From: an uncultured Lachnospiraceae bacterium
GTDB taxonomy: Bacteria > Bacillota > Clostridia > Lachnospirales > Lachnospiraceae
Direction of reading: 5' to 3'
NCBI GenBank assembly: GCA_947577185.1
Contig: CANPUE010000001.1
Coordinates: 186,001 to 250,000, forward strand
DNA length: 64,000 bases
The position numbers and the translations under genes are program-made. Below are positions 52,909 through 61,256 of the stretch, one piece after another. Every line of letters begins with the position of its first letter. Position 1 is the stretch's first letter. Under the pieces are notes generated by a model that did no database searches, was not told where the DNA came from, and saw only the letters and a program-made list of their open reading frames with translations.

Positions 52909-52937
52909 AATATATCATATTTTAGCAAATGTATCAA
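52909..52937 (-). promoter_or_regulatory. Promoter of the toxin-like peptide gene
   Basis: TTGATA (52932-52937), 17-bp spacer, TATATT (52909-52914) on the minus strand. The leader of about 85 nt contains a CCCTCTGATCATCGGAGGGG hairpin region, so translation may be structurally delayed as in other type I toxins. Confidence 0.65.
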
Positions 52938-53029
52938 TGCAATTTCACTCAAACCGCGCTTTTATATGCTTTTTCAATGATTTGATTCCGGATAACAAAA
53001 AAGACCCTGAACAACCAGAGCCTTTTCAG

Positions 53030-53071
53030 AGCTGCTGACGGGAATCGGACCCGTGACCTCCGCACTACCAA
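53030..53071 (-). tRNA. 3' half of a split tRNA-Thr(GGT) gene
   Basis: Reads anticodon loop TTGGTAG, 3' anticodon stem TGCGG, variable AGGTC, T-stem ACGGG/CCCGT, and acceptor CAGCAGC plus T. The 5' half is at 61257-61294. Joining them at the shared 7-bp loop sequence gives an exact 73-nt cloverleaf. The T-loop reads TCCGATT rather than the canonical TTC, a possible sign of decay. As it stands it is not a functional tRNA gene. Confidence 0.85.
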
Positions 53072-53239
53072 AAAGCTATAATGCTTTATCTGTGTTATCA
53101 CGGTTTTGCCTGATGTTGCGTGAAACGCTGTAATTATGCGGAGTTCTTTTCACAGCTTTACTTGTCATTGTCCAATTCTCCGTAACTTTAACAACACAAC
53201 GGTAACACAAACTCCACATGCTGTCAAGCGGAATTGAAA

Positions 53240-53270
53240 ACAGCCCCAACCACAAGGGCTAAGGCTGTCT
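53240..53270 (-). terminator. Terminator after the 182-residue membrane protein gene
   Basis: ACAGCC/GGCTGT outer stem and AGCCC/GGGCT inner pairs, followed on the minus strand by TTTTC, 10-40 bp past the stop. Confidence 0.6.
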
Positions 53271-53277
53271 TGATTCA

Positions 53278-53820
53278 TTATTGCAATTTGAAGTTTTCAC
53301 TGGGGAAATATCTCCCGCCACCGCTTGTCTGAATATCCGCTTTGTTATTTGTAATATGTCCTACCTCTCCGAAATCAACCGTTATCGTTTCCCACAAGCT
53401 GTCATAATCTTTCAATTCCAGAATAGCGTCTGTAATGGAGCCGGTTCTGGATAAGGCTAAATCTTCCAGAGTAAGGGGAGAGGGGTCTGCATTGCTGAAA
53501 TCTATATACACACATAAATCTCCGTCTTTCAGCACCACATCTTGAATGGATTCTGTCTTACTGCTGATTGCCCCTTGAATGGCTGTCTTTACATCTTCCA
53601 CGAACTTATCAGCCGATACATCATCTGTTTTCGTTTCCTCTGGTGTCTGGCTTTCCTCCGGCTCCGCTGTCGTTGCAGGAGGAGTATCGCCTTTGCCCTC
53701 GTCCTTGCCTCCACCACTCCCAATAATACCAGCCAACACTACAATGATGATAACCCAGAACCACCACTTCTTGTAGAATGGCTTCTTTACAGCGTCCTTT
53801 GCTTTCTTTTCTTTTCCCAT
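53278..53820 (-). CDS. Membrane-anchored protein of the element
   Basis: About 180 residues: a basic N-terminus, one transmembrane helix (KWWFWVIIIVVLAGIIG), a low-complexity linker rich in G, P, T and E, and an exposed C-terminal alpha/beta domain of about 110 residues (VSADKFVEDVKTAIQGAISS, LCVYIDFSNADPSPLTLEDLALSRTGSITDAILEL). I do not recognise the domain. ATG 53820 (MGKEKK) or ATG 53826. This layout is common for accessory proteins of Firmicutes mobile elements. It is the outermost gene, next to the attachment site. Confidence 0.72.
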   Translation of the reverse strand: MGKEKKAKDAVKKPFYKKWWFWVIIIVVLAGIIGSGGGKDEGKGDTPPATTAEPEESQTPEETKTDDVSADKFVEDVKTAIQGAISSKTESIQDVVLKDGDLCVYIDFSNADPSPLTLEDLALSRTGSITDAILELKDYDSLWETITVDFGEVGHITNNKADIQTSGGGRYFPSENFKLQ

Positions 53821-54001
53821 AGTCAACTGACCTCCGTTTTCGCATTATTTTGACAAAATACATTATACTCCGTCACAACGCAAAAGTCCATTGCAATTTT
53901 ATATCACTTTTGCATTGAATATCATTTCAATTTGTGTCATATACTGCCAATAGCAACTCACATTATAATGTATTCAAAATGTATGGAGGTATTTTGAGAC
54001 T

Positions 54002-54184
54002 ATGGAAAAATTCGTTGTAGTACCAAAGGAAGACAAAGCCGTAACCATGACTATCCGCATAGACCGAGCATTACAAGAAGCATATAACGAACTCTCTGCA
54101 AAAACCAACCGTTCACGAAACGAACTGATTGGAATGGCTTTGCAATATGCCCTTGACAACATGGAGATTAAGGGCAAGGAATAA
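54002..54184 (+). CDS. Ribbon-helix-helix (CopG/Arc-type) regulator
   Basis: 60 residues. The beta strand TMTIRIDRALQEAYNEL and the helix-turn-helix pair (SRNELIGMALQYALDNM) match the ribbon-helix-helix fold; such proteins act as dimeric repressors. GGAGG precedes the start. The only plus-strand gene in the element, it is convergent with the integrase and divergent from the membrane protein. A palindromic CATTATAATG lies just upstream and may be its own operator. Confidence 0.82.
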   Translation: MEKFVVVPKEDKAVTMTIRIDRALQEAYNELSAKTNRSRNELIGMALQYALDNMEIKGKE

Positions 54185-54232
54185 AACAACAAATAAGAGC
54201 CGTTGGATTGTGTCCTCTGGCTCTCACTTGTC

Positions 54233-55549
54233 CTATGCCTGCTTACGTTTGTTATTCATCAAGAAATCATTCAGCTTGTTGGCGGCTTCTGTATTCTGAC
54301 CCTCAAACGAGTGAGCATATATATCCATTGTTGTAGAACTTTTCGCATGACCTAAAATCTTGCTTATATCAATGATATTCACTTCCAGATAATTCAGCAG
54401 AGTAGCACATGAATGCCGTAACCCATGCAAGGGTATCTCTGGTAACGCTTCTAACTGCTGTTTCTTCGCTTCTTCGGGGTTTTCCCTCACCCATTCGTTA
54501 TACCGCCTTATATGACGCTTATACGCTTGATATGGAGTGGAGCGCCCCATCAGCTTGCCATCATCTTGTATGAACAGATTTCCGTCCCCTTGCCATGCTG
54601 TACCTAATTGCAGACGATATTCGTTATATTGACGCTTATATTGTTTCAACAAGGGAATTAGCAAATCTGGCATACCCACTGTGCGAACAGAAGTTTTTGT
54701 TTTCGGTTTCTTGATAACCGCTCCTTCCTCTCCCTTGCCTACTGACTTTGAAATACTGATTGTTTTATTTTCAAAATCAATATCGTTCCAGTGTAAAGCA
54801 AGCGTTTCTCCTTTTCGTAAACCACAATATAACGAGATAGTATAGAACACTTTTAACTGCAACGGCAATTTCCTTGATTCCGTATAATCTGCTACAAGAT
54901 AAGGCTTGCCAGTATCGTCTATCCGTTCATGCCCCCGAATAATCGTCTCAAACTCCATATCTAATGTCTTTAGGAACATTATCGACTGTTCTGGAGTAAA
55001 ATATTTCAATGTTGTTTCTTCGTCCTTGTTTTTTGCCAGTTTCGCGTCTCTGCAAGGATTGACTTGTATCATCTGCCACCGCACCGCAGTACGAAACATA
55101 CCGCTTAAAACATTCTTCACTTTCTGGATTGAACCATTTGCAAGGTTGCCGACCAACGATTTATAAAATTCCTCAATCACTGGCGGCTTTATCCTTGCCA
55201 CCTTATATTGTCCGAGAGCCGGAACAATCTTGTTATTAACAATCTGCACATAACCAATATATGTAGAATATGCTAATTCCTCTTTTCGGGATTCTAACCA
55301 CTTCTCGGCGAAGTCTGCAAAGGACATTTCCTCGCCCTCATAGCTTTCGCCATTCTTCAATTTGTCTTCCCATTCGATAGCATACTTTTTCGCTTCTTTT
55401 TCCTGCTGTTTCATGGAAGCATTCTGATTAGGCTTGAACGTGATAACCTTATCTTTACGTTTGCCAGTTTCCTTGTCATACCATAATGACACTTGTATAC
55501 GATAGACGACCTCGCCATTCTTTTTCTCTTTTCTCTGTAAGGATGCCAT
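54233..55549 (-). CDS. int: Tyrosine site-specific integrase
   Basis: 438 residues with a Tn916/phage-type layout: an N-terminal arm-binding region (ASLQRKEKKNGEVVYRIQVSLW), a SAM-like core-binding domain (SFADFAEKWLESRKEE), and a catalytic domain with YCGLRKGETLALHW (Arg), LHGLRHSCATLL (HxxR) and SKILGHAKSSTTMDIYAH (His, nucleophile Tyr). It should catalyse integration at the tRNA anticodon-loop site. It lies 1.2 kb from the attachment junction and directly follows the resolvase gene. Confidence 0.94.
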   Translation of the reverse strand: MASLQRKEKKNGEVVYRIQVSLWYDKETGKRKDKVITFKPNQNASMKQQEKEAKKYAIEWEDKLKNGESYEGEEMSFADFAEKWLESRKEELAYSTYIGYVQIVNNKIVPALGQYKVARIKPPVIEEFYKSLVGNLANGSIQKVKNVLSGMFRTAVRWQMIQVNPCRDAKLAKNKDEETTLKYFTPEQSIMFLKTLDMEFETIIRGHERIDDTGKPYLVADYTESRKLPLQLKVFYTISLYCGLRKGETLALHWNDIDFENKTISISKSVGKGEEGAVIKKPKTKTSVRTVGMPDLLIPLLKQYKRQYNEYRLQLGTAWQGDGNLFIQDDGKLMGRSTPYQAYKRHIRRYNEWVRENPEEAKKQQLEALPEIPLHGLRHSCATLLNYLEVNIIDISKILGHAKSSTTMDIYAHSFEGQNTEAANKLNDFLMNNKRKQA

Positions 55550-56194
55550 TTAATCAACCTCTTTCTTTAACAACCCCTTGTAACGATAGAAAGTAGCCTT
55601 GTTCATCTGCAATTCTCTCATCAACTCAAAGGGTCTTTTTTCTCCACGCTCCACCGCTTGATACCTCTTAGCAAATTCGTTTAGGGGCATTACACGAGGA
55701 CGACCGTAATCACTCCATTCCCCTCTTGCTTTCTTTGCTTCGATTCCCTCACGCTGTCGCTTTTCCTTTTTTTCTAATTCAGCTTGCGCCATACTTGCGT
55801 ACAACTCAATCATCATATTATTGATTGTTTCCAACATCATTTTTGCCATTGAATTTTCCAAATCCTCAATCGGAAGTAGGGTAGTAGGCAGTTCTAAAAC
55901 CATGACACGGATATTATTGTCCTGATAGAACCGTAATTCGTTCAACGTGGCTTTTTTATTTCTCCCCAGTCTGTCAAGCTCCGTTACGATTAACGTATCG
56001 CCACTTTCGAGGATTTCTTCTTTTAACATCTGATAGCGGGGGCGGTTGAAATTCTTGCCCGTCTGCTGGTCTGTATACACCTTGCTTTTATACAACTCAA
56101 TTTCATGCTCTGCACAATACTTTGTAATCTCTGCAATACCTCTATCAAGGTGTTGGTCTGTTGTACTTGTCCTATGATAAGCAACTGTTTTCAT
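55550..56194 (-). CDS. Small serine recombinase (resolvase/invertase type)
   Basis: 214 residues. The N-terminal catalytic domain has VAYHRTSTTDQH with the nucleophile serine near residue 9, then SGDTLIVTELDRLGRNK and the long E-helix; the C-terminal helix-turn-helix is RPFELMRELQMNKATFYRYKG. ATG 56194 has AGGAGC upstream; the longer frame is ignored. Its stop is immediately next to the integrase start. It may resolve dimers of the circular element form or act as a second recombinase. Confidence 0.9.
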   Translation of the reverse strand: MKTVAYHRTSTTDQHLDRGIAEITKYCAEHEIELYKSKVYTDQQTGKNFNRPRYQMLKEEILESGDTLIVTELDRLGRNKKATLNELRFYQDNNIRVMVLELPTTLLPIEDLENSMAKMMLETINNMMIELYASMAQAELEKKEKRQREGIEAKKARGEWSDYGRPRVMPLNEFAKRYQAVERGEKRPFELMRELQMNKATFYRYKGLLKKEVD

Positions 56195-56222
56195 CTTGAA
56201 AGCTCCTTTTCTTATGTTCTCA

Positions 56223-56444
56223 TTACTCTTGGATATAGAATTCACAGCCACCGCCACACAATACGCTTTTTGGCTTGGTGTGGTTCGGAAACTGTTCACA
56301 GCTACTTGTATTACCGAGGATCACATCATCAGCCATACGCAATAGACAATCTCTGCAAATCAAATCATTATTTGTCGTTCTGATAATTGCCCGCTGTTCG
56401 CTTTCCAGTTTCCTTTTGTCTGCTTCACTCATTCTCATTCGCAA
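56223..56444 (-). CDS. Cysteine-rich small protein of the element
   Basis: 73 residues, not recognised. A helical charged N-terminus (SEADKRKLESEQRAIIRT) is followed by six cysteines in CRDC, SCEQF and CGGGCEFY spacing, suggesting a zinc-binding module. It lies just before the resolvase gene on the same strand. A DNA- or protein-binding role is plausible but unproven. Confidence 0.55.
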   Translation of the reverse strand: MRMRMSEADKRKLESEQRAIIRTTNNDLICRDCLLRMADDVILGNTSSCEQFPNHTKPKSVLCGGGCEFYIQE

Positions 56445-56455
56445 TCCCTCTAATC

Positions 56456-56692
56456 TTAGAATTCAACCTTGATATAAGATACACCGTCCAGACTATTCAA
56501 GCCGTTTTCAAAGATGTCATCAGTCATCATTACGAAATACAGAGCCGTAACTCTCTCTAACATCTTTTCTGTAAACATTTCGTAGGGGAACATCTTTTCT
56601 CTACCGAAGTCGGCGAACATACAACCATACCCCTTATTTTCCATGTCTTCAATTTTGCGTTCTAGCAACTCAACCCTTGACATACTTGGCAA
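56456..56692 (-). CDS. Unknown small protein of the element
   Basis: 78 residues, not recognised. Begins with a short amphipathic helix (VELLERKIEDMENKG), then an aromatic- and acid-rich part (FADFGREKMFPYEMF, VTALYFVMMTDDIFENG). No cysteines or membrane segment. AAGGAGG lies just upstream of ATG 56692, or M4 may be used. It sits 11 bp from the cysteine-rich gene, so they are probably co-transcribed. Confidence 0.55.
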   Translation of the reverse strand: MPSMSRVELLERKIEDMENKGYGCMFADFGREKMFPYEMFTEKMLERVTALYFVMMTDDIFENGLNSLDGVSYIKVEF

Positions 56693-56859
56693 CCTCCTTT
56701 TCCTAAAGACTATCGAACATTTGTTCTGTTCTTGATTATATCTTCTCCAATTAGTCTTAAAAAGTCAACAGCCAATTCCAAGAATACTTAAAAATAATTT
56801 CGCAAAGATTTTAAGTCTTTTTTCGCCGTTGTCTGGACGGTCTTACAAAGTACACATTT

Positions 56860-57378
56860 TTAGCATACACTATCGGCATGTTCCCACCGATACCCCTTAT
56901 ACGCTTTCTTCCGACCATTACAGCAATCGGAGATACCGCTTTTATGAAATCCGTTCTCGTGAGCGTCCGCCATAGAATCCCACTTCTTAACGAGTACACC
57001 GTCAAGAGTGAATTGGAATACTGCCCGACCTCTTATTTTACGCCACGTCCTCAAACTCTGGCTGATTCTCTGATTATGCGTACCGAAGTTTACATTCTGC
57101 CAATGGGTCAGCAATTCCAGATTATCAAGCCGATTGTTGCTCTTGTCCTCGTCCTTATGGTTGACCTCATACCCATTCGGAATGGAGCCGATAAAGGTTT
57201 CATATACCAGACGATGTACAAACGGATGTTTTGATTTTCCGTCTTTCTGTAATACAACCGTTTTATATCCGTCACCGTGGTCTGATATTGTTAATAGCCG
57301 TTTGGACTTCATGCTATATACTTGCCCCTCGTCTGATACTTTGTAATCTGGATACCCTTTAATTACTTTCCATTCCAT
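56860..57378 (-). CDS. NUMOD4/HNH homing-endonuclease-like protein
   Basis: 172 residues. NUMOD4 motif at the N-terminus (MEWKVIKGYPDYKVSDEGQVYS), HNH nuclease core (FVHRLVYETFIGSIPNGYEVNHKDEDKSNNRLDNLEL), and a NUMOD1-like DNA-binding end (VFQFTLDGVLVKKWDSMADA, GISDCCNGRKKAYKGYRWEH). Such enzymes cut specific DNA and spread their own genes. It is a free-standing insert between the element's excisionase-like and resolvase sections. Confidence 0.9.
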   Translation of the reverse strand: MEWKVIKGYPDYKVSDEGQVYSMKSKRLLTISDHGDGYKTVVLQKDGKSKHPFVHRLVYETFIGSIPNGYEVNHKDEDKSNNRLDNLELLTHWQNVNFGTHNQRISQSLRTWRKIRGRAVFQFTLDGVLVKKWDSMADAHENGFHKSGISDCCNGRKKAYKGYRWEHADSVC

Positions 57379-57392
57379 TACCCCAATCCTTT

Positions 57393-57653
57393 CTACTGCT
57401 CGATACCGTTCAGATAGTCGCAGAACCTATCATAATTGATAAGGTATTTCTTCCCGGCTCTGACATGAACGATTTTATTCTCCAAGCACAGATTTCTAAG
57501 GTGCATATAGGAGAATCCCGTCAGCTCCACCATTTCCTTGATTGACTTCATTACTGGAAGTTTCTGCAACTCTAAATTGTTTGTTGTCTGCCTGCTATTA
57601 TCGCCCTCGATTACTCTAAGATTATTCTTAACCGCTGTATTTGTATTTTTCAT
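57393..57653 (-). CDS. Excisionase-like helix-turn-helix protein
   Basis: 86 residues. The C-terminal half (SIKEMVELTGFSYMHLRNLCLENKI, HVRAGKKYLINYDRFCDYLN) has the winged helix-turn-helix of excisionase/MerR-like 'DNA-binding domain, excisionase family' proteins. It probably helps the integrase excise the element. The N-terminal 35 residues are low-complexity and variable. It lies upstream of the homing endonuclease gene, which may have inserted between it and the recombinases. Confidence 0.78.
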   Translation of the reverse strand: MKNTNTAVKNNLRVIEGDNSRQTTNNLELQKLPVMKSIKEMVELTGFSYMHLRNLCLENKIVHVRAGKKYLINYDRFCDYLNGIEQ

Positions 57654-57825
57654 TTTGATTGCTCCCTTTCATGGAATAGGGACGCAATACAAATTCTACT
57701 GAAATTATTGTACCGCTGTCCGTTTACTGTTATTTCCAACTCGGACACTACGGACTAACTTAGTAACCGTCTTTATTATCTTCTCAATTTGATTTCTGTC
57801 GTCTATCTCTGACACTCATATTATT

Positions 57826-58542
57826 TTATCCGTGCATTTTCATTACTCCGGCAACATCATCACCGCCCCAGAAAGAAGGACGTACAACATTAGCGGCATT
57901 CGCTTCATCTTCACGAACCGACATCATAAAGCTGTCAACTCTTTTGTTCAGCCTACGAAGCCTTGCTCCCTCGTGGTACAGTTCCGCACACTGTTTTGCA
58001 TACTCTCTTTGCGTCAGCCCCATTGCATGTTCAAACGCTTTCTGTGCGTCTGATTTAGAACCGTCTACAGCTTTTGCTTTCTGACGTTCGTTTACCATAT
58101 CTGCATAGGCGGGGTACTGAATCAATGCAAGAACCGCTTTACACCCAACAACACCAGACTTTATAGCGTTATCTATAACCGTATTGATTGTATAGGCATT
58201 CGCTTTGTTATTCACCTTTGGCAGACTTCCCATTAACTGCAAGGTCATTGTCTGGACTGCTCCTTTATTGTCCTTTTCGCCGGAGAAGTCATAACGCTCG
58301 TTTTTCGCTTCGTTCAGCTTTTCGTTTTTCTTGCTGTAAGCCGCCGTATTGTCGTCCAACATCTTCTGAAACTTCTCTACATACTTATTAACAATCCGCT
58401 TTACGCTGATTCTATCAACGTCCTTGCACTCTGCATAGAAGTCCTTAACGTCATAGAACAGCTCGCTTATGTTCTCAACTGTTGCCTTTTCGATTCTGTT
58501 AAACAGCGAATTATGTCGCTGAACCACATTCAAATTTGCCAT
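57826..58542 (-). CDS. Unknown element protein, 238 residues
   Basis: Not recognised. Mostly helical and charged, with a central part EKDNKGAVQTMTLQLMGSLP and a C-terminal FWGGDDVAGVMKMHG. ATG 58542 follows GGGAGG, and the gene starts directly after the stop of the DUF5681 gene, so translation is coupled. Genes after DUF5681 proteins in mobile elements are often phage-like or mobilisation proteins, but nothing here confirms it. Confidence 0.6.
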   Translation of the reverse strand: MANLNVVQRHNSLFNRIEKATVENISELFYDVKDFYAECKDVDRISVKRIVNKYVEKFQKMLDDNTAAYSKKNEKLNEAKNERYDFSGEKDNKGAVQTMTLQLMGSLPKVNNKANAYTINTVIDNAIKSGVVGCKAVLALIQYPAYADMVNERQKAKAVDGSKSDAQKAFEHAMGLTQREYAKQCAELYHEGARLRRLNKRVDSFMMSVREDEANAANVVRPSFWGGDDVAGVMKMHG

Positions 58543-58544
58543 TG

Positions 58545-58889
58545 TTAATCCTCCCATTCTTCGTCTGAGTCTTCTTCGCCCCAGTCCTCGTCTTTGTTGT
58601 CCTCGTCCTCTTTATGGTATGGCATGACCCTTATGATAACAGGCTCAATGTTCTCCACATCTTCCGAAAGGAACACCGTATTATTGCCGAATGCCTTGTC
58701 CACTATGTATTTACAAGCATTAAACCTATCCTTGCTACATTTACTCTGCGAGATTTCGATTATCGCTTGTAATGCCGGAACAGTAGCGAAGCGAAGGAGA
58801 TTTTTGAATTCTTCCCTCTGTTCCTTTTCGTCATCATTCATTTTCGGTCTGCCCTTTGGATTTCCCGATACACCCTTTTGGAACGCCAT
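58545..58889 (-). CDS. DUF5681-domain protein
   Basis: 114 residues. The N-terminal FQKGVSGNPKGRPKM is the hallmark of DUF5681, found in phages and integrative elements and sometimes near small-terminase genes. A helical region follows, and a very acidic tail (DEDWGEEDSDEEWED) ends the protein. Function unknown; DNA handling during replication or packaging is plausible. Confidence 0.82.
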   Translation of the reverse strand: MAFQKGVSGNPKGRPKMNDDEKEQREEFKNLLRFATVPALQAIIEISQSKCSKDRFNACKYIVDKAFGNNTVFLSEDVENIEPVIIRVMPYHKEDEDNKDEDWGEEDSDEEWED

Positions 58890-58904
58890 TACTACATCAC
58901 CACC

Positions 58905-59111
58905 TTACTGTACACGGATATTTGCAACCTTTATGCCCGGGTGCCACTGTTTTATAAACTGTCGCTTTACACTCTCGTTTAACAACTCTTTTAGTATCTC
59001 CGTTTTGTTCTCTATCTCCGCAGACAGCGAAGTAACAATCATATTGTACGCTTCAAAACCATTTCGGGGAACTTTGGTCAACCCTACATCAGTATCTAAC
59101 CTTTCAACCAT
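58905..59111 (-). CDS. Unknown small protein of the element
   Basis: 68 residues, not recognised. ATG 59111 has GGAGTG upstream. The pattern is a short N-terminal strand followed by a helix of about 30 residues (AYNMIVTSLSAEIENKTEIL). It lies between the candidate replication gene and the DUF5681 gene on the same strand, with small gaps. No motif suggests a function. Confidence 0.55.
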   Translation of the reverse strand: MVERLDTDVGLTKVPRNGFEAYNMIVTSLSAEIENKTEILKELLNESVKRQFIKQWHPGIKVANIRVQ

Positions 59112-59335
59112 ATACATCACACTCCTTATACAACACACTGTTAATTCCTTGATACAATATCTATCCTCTTGTCCTTATTATGGACCAAGCGTGAAACCAC
59201 TCGAACATTGATAAACTATTACCAACCACTATATACACACCATATGAACCATATACAAGATAGCCTTTCGTGGAGATATATACACTTTTCAAAAATACCG
59301 AAAAGGTCACCAAATTGGTTACCGAAACATAAATT

Positions 59336-60349
59336 TTAACCTGCCGCCTGATGAAAGGCTCGGAGTGTTTTAAGTACGTCCTCCGCAAGTCCTAAATCCT
59401 TGTTACGGTATTTATGTATCATTTGTTTTGAACGGTCTTCAACACCTCGAAACTTGTACCATCTCTTTAACGCTCGTCTCAGGCACTCCACGTCAACTAT
59501 AATGTTTTTGTGGCGCATGATAGTATCTGATATTTCATTACCGCTCTCACTTTGCGTAAGGCTTTCGAACAAATCGGCTACACAGTCGTTCAGCCACGGT
59601 ATAATATGCTGTTCTATTATTTCGTCAAATACTTCTTTGTAAGCTCTGCACATTACATCAAGCGATTTTGCAGACAAAACATTATCCAGTGTTCTTTTAT
59701 TCTCGCCAAACATACTATTCAATTTTCTGTCTTTGAAAACCACTTCCAGACGGAATGATTTTCTTTCTGCGATTGGAACACCTTGTCTATGAAGATCTTT
59801 TTCCTTGTCATAGATTTTCAACTGATACAAGTGCTTTTTCTCGTACATAATACCGTCCTTTACTATATCGCATCTTGAACCCGGCTTGCGGTCTGTAAAA
59901 ACTTTTGCTTTACCGAACACTACGTTGAAAAAATGGCACATATCAGATGGCAATGCTTTACCTACACATGGCCTTGTTATATTCACTTCAAGCGATGTTA
60001 CTCTTGAATTCTCAAAATATTTGTCCTCATACTTGCTCCCCAAATTCTTTTTAAGGTAGTCACGAATGAAGTCAAACACTTTGTTACGCACAATTTCCAT
60101 TTTTATACAATCAGTTAATGAAAACGGCTCCGCATTCGTATTTCTTATACAGTGTACTGCATTAACAGAACCACTAACCTTGCCGTTGACACACTTCACC
60201 GTTACAATTGATTTATCCGCTTTATTTGGAAGTGTTTCTTCATCAAATGATAGATTTTCCATACCCTCTAAAGTAATGGAGAATTCAAGTGTGTCCATTC
60301 CCGTTTCGCATTTCTTCTTGTTCAACTTCACTTTATTAGCATCACTCAT
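59336..60349 (-). CDS. Candidate replication initiator of the element
   Basis: 337 residues. I place it with rolling-circle-type Rep or phage replication-initiation proteins (G2P/X-like) mainly from features and context: an N-terminal GMDTLEFSITLEG, strands such as SRVTSLEVNITRPCVGK, a YQLKIYDKEKD motif, and FRLEVVFKDRKLNSMFG, all typical of this group. A Tyr nucleophile cannot be assigned with confidence. The preceding gene encodes a PC4-like ssDNA-binding protein, and the pair has an attenuated leader, both fitting replication control. Confidence 0.6.
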   Translation of the reverse strand: MSDANKVKLNKKKCETGMDTLEFSITLEGMENLSFDEETLPNKADKSIVTVKCVNGKVSGSVNAVHCIRNTNAEPFSLTDCIKMEIVRNKVFDFIRDYLKKNLGSKYEDKYFENSRVTSLEVNITRPCVGKALPSDMCHFFNVVFGKAKVFTDRKPGSRCDIVKDGIMYEKKHLYQLKIYDKEKDLHRQGVPIAERKSFRLEVVFKDRKLNSMFGENKRTLDNVLSAKSLDVMCRAYKEVFDEIIEQHIIPWLNDCVADLFESLTQSESGNEISDTIMRHKNIIVDVECLRRALKRWYKFRGVEDRSKQMIHKYRNKDLGLAEDVLKTLRAFHQAAG

Positions 60350-60351
60350 GG

Positions 60352-60591
60352 CTATACCTCCAACTCAACATGGGAGAGGAGTTCTTTCAGAGCCACCAAA
60401 TCAGCCTTGCTCATGGATATTCCTTTTAACGGGTGCTTTACTCCTTCCTTGTCAACTCTGAAACCTCTAATGTCACATACTGGCGGTCTGCCATTCCATG
60501 AGATTATATTTACTTCTTTCGTGTAACTGTTTTTCTCGGAAATAACGCCTATGCTTTCAATAACCTCATAAGATAATTCTTTCGTATCCAT
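60352..60591 (-). CDS. PC4/YdbC-like single-stranded DNA-binding protein
   Basis: 79 residues. The sequence SYEVIESIGVISE, YTKEVNIISWNGRPPVCDIRGF and GISMSKADLVALKELL follows the PC4/YdbC fold: a curved beta-sheet for ssDNA and a C-terminal helix for dimerisation. ATG 60591 has AAGGAAG upstream. The stop is 2 bp before the candidate Rep gene start, so translation is probably coupled. It likely protects or organises ssDNA during element replication. Confidence 0.85.
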   Translation of the reverse strand: MDTKELSYEVIESIGVISEKNSYTKEVNIISWNGRPPVCDIRGFRVDKEGVKHPLKGISMSKADLVALKELLSHVELEV

Positions 60592-60631
60592 ATTGTTGTA
60601 CTTCCTTTCTGCTTCAAATTGATATGAACGC

Positions 60632-60670
60632 AAAAAAAGAGCAGCCTTGTCTTCTCGACAAACTCTGCTC
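60632..60670 (-). terminator. Attenuator terminator in the leader of the replication genes
   Basis: On the minus strand, GAGCAG..GTTTGTC pairs with GACAA..CTGCTC (60639-60670), followed by seven T (60632-60638). It lies between the promoter at 60731-60759 and the PC4-like gene, so it can stop transcription before the genes. A second upstream GAGCAG copy in the leader (near 60705) could compete for CTGCTC. Confidence 0.75.
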
Positions 60671-60730
60671 GTCATCAGCACTCGTTATTAAATTCTAAAA
60701 TACTTTCTGCTCTTTTTCTTACTATCTCCT

Positions 60731-60759
60731 ATTATACTCCGTTTTAATTTATATGGCAA
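60731..60759 (-). promoter_or_regulatory. Promoter of the PC4-like/Rep genes
   Basis: TTGCCA (60754-60759), 17-bp spacer, TATAAT (60731-60736), minus strand. The leader of about 130 nt contains the attenuator at 60632-60670. Confidence 0.72.
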
Positions 60760-61149
60760 CAGCTTTTTCTTATTTTTTCTAAAATTATTTTCTGTTATTT
60801 CTTTTGTTCCAAATATATTCCCGGCTCTGACCTTGTAGAATCAATTTTAAGGCGGTTCTAATTTCATTCTGGGGAAATCTCGCAGAACGGATATTAAAAA
60901 GGAATTTACCCGCCTTCCGGAGGGGAGAACCGCATATAAATATAAATGGCTGATTTATAGGCTTTCAAGGATATTTCCACCCAATTCAGCATAACAACAT
61001 ATTTTCCACAAATTCCATGTTACACACGTTTCAACACGTCCAAAACCGAGTGAAAAAAGAGTAGCTTATCCGTTCGCTCTGTCCGATAATGAAATAAAGG
61101 CTTTCCGAAGCCTCATACCTCGAAAAGCTTTTATTTTCGCCTTTTTCAG
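60760..61149. other. Gene-free region of the element (possible origin)
   Basis: No convincing gene on either strand. It holds inverted repeats: GCGGTTCT (60852-60859) with AGAACCGC (60926-60933), plus ATTTC/GAAAT and CCGCC/GGCGG pairs nearby. A GC-rich island sits in AT-rich flanks next to the replication genes, the usual place for a double-strand or single-strand origin; this is inferred. Confidence 0.3.
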
Positions 61150-61222
<73 letters not shown>

Positions 61223-61256
61223 TTAGTAACAAATTTTTGAACTGCTGGCTTCATCC

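Noticed and set aside
59161..59388. 75-codon minus-strand frame after the candidate Rep gene
   Set aside because: It overlaps the Rep 3' end, lacks a convincing ribosome site, and has a composition typical of AT-rich non-coding DNA.
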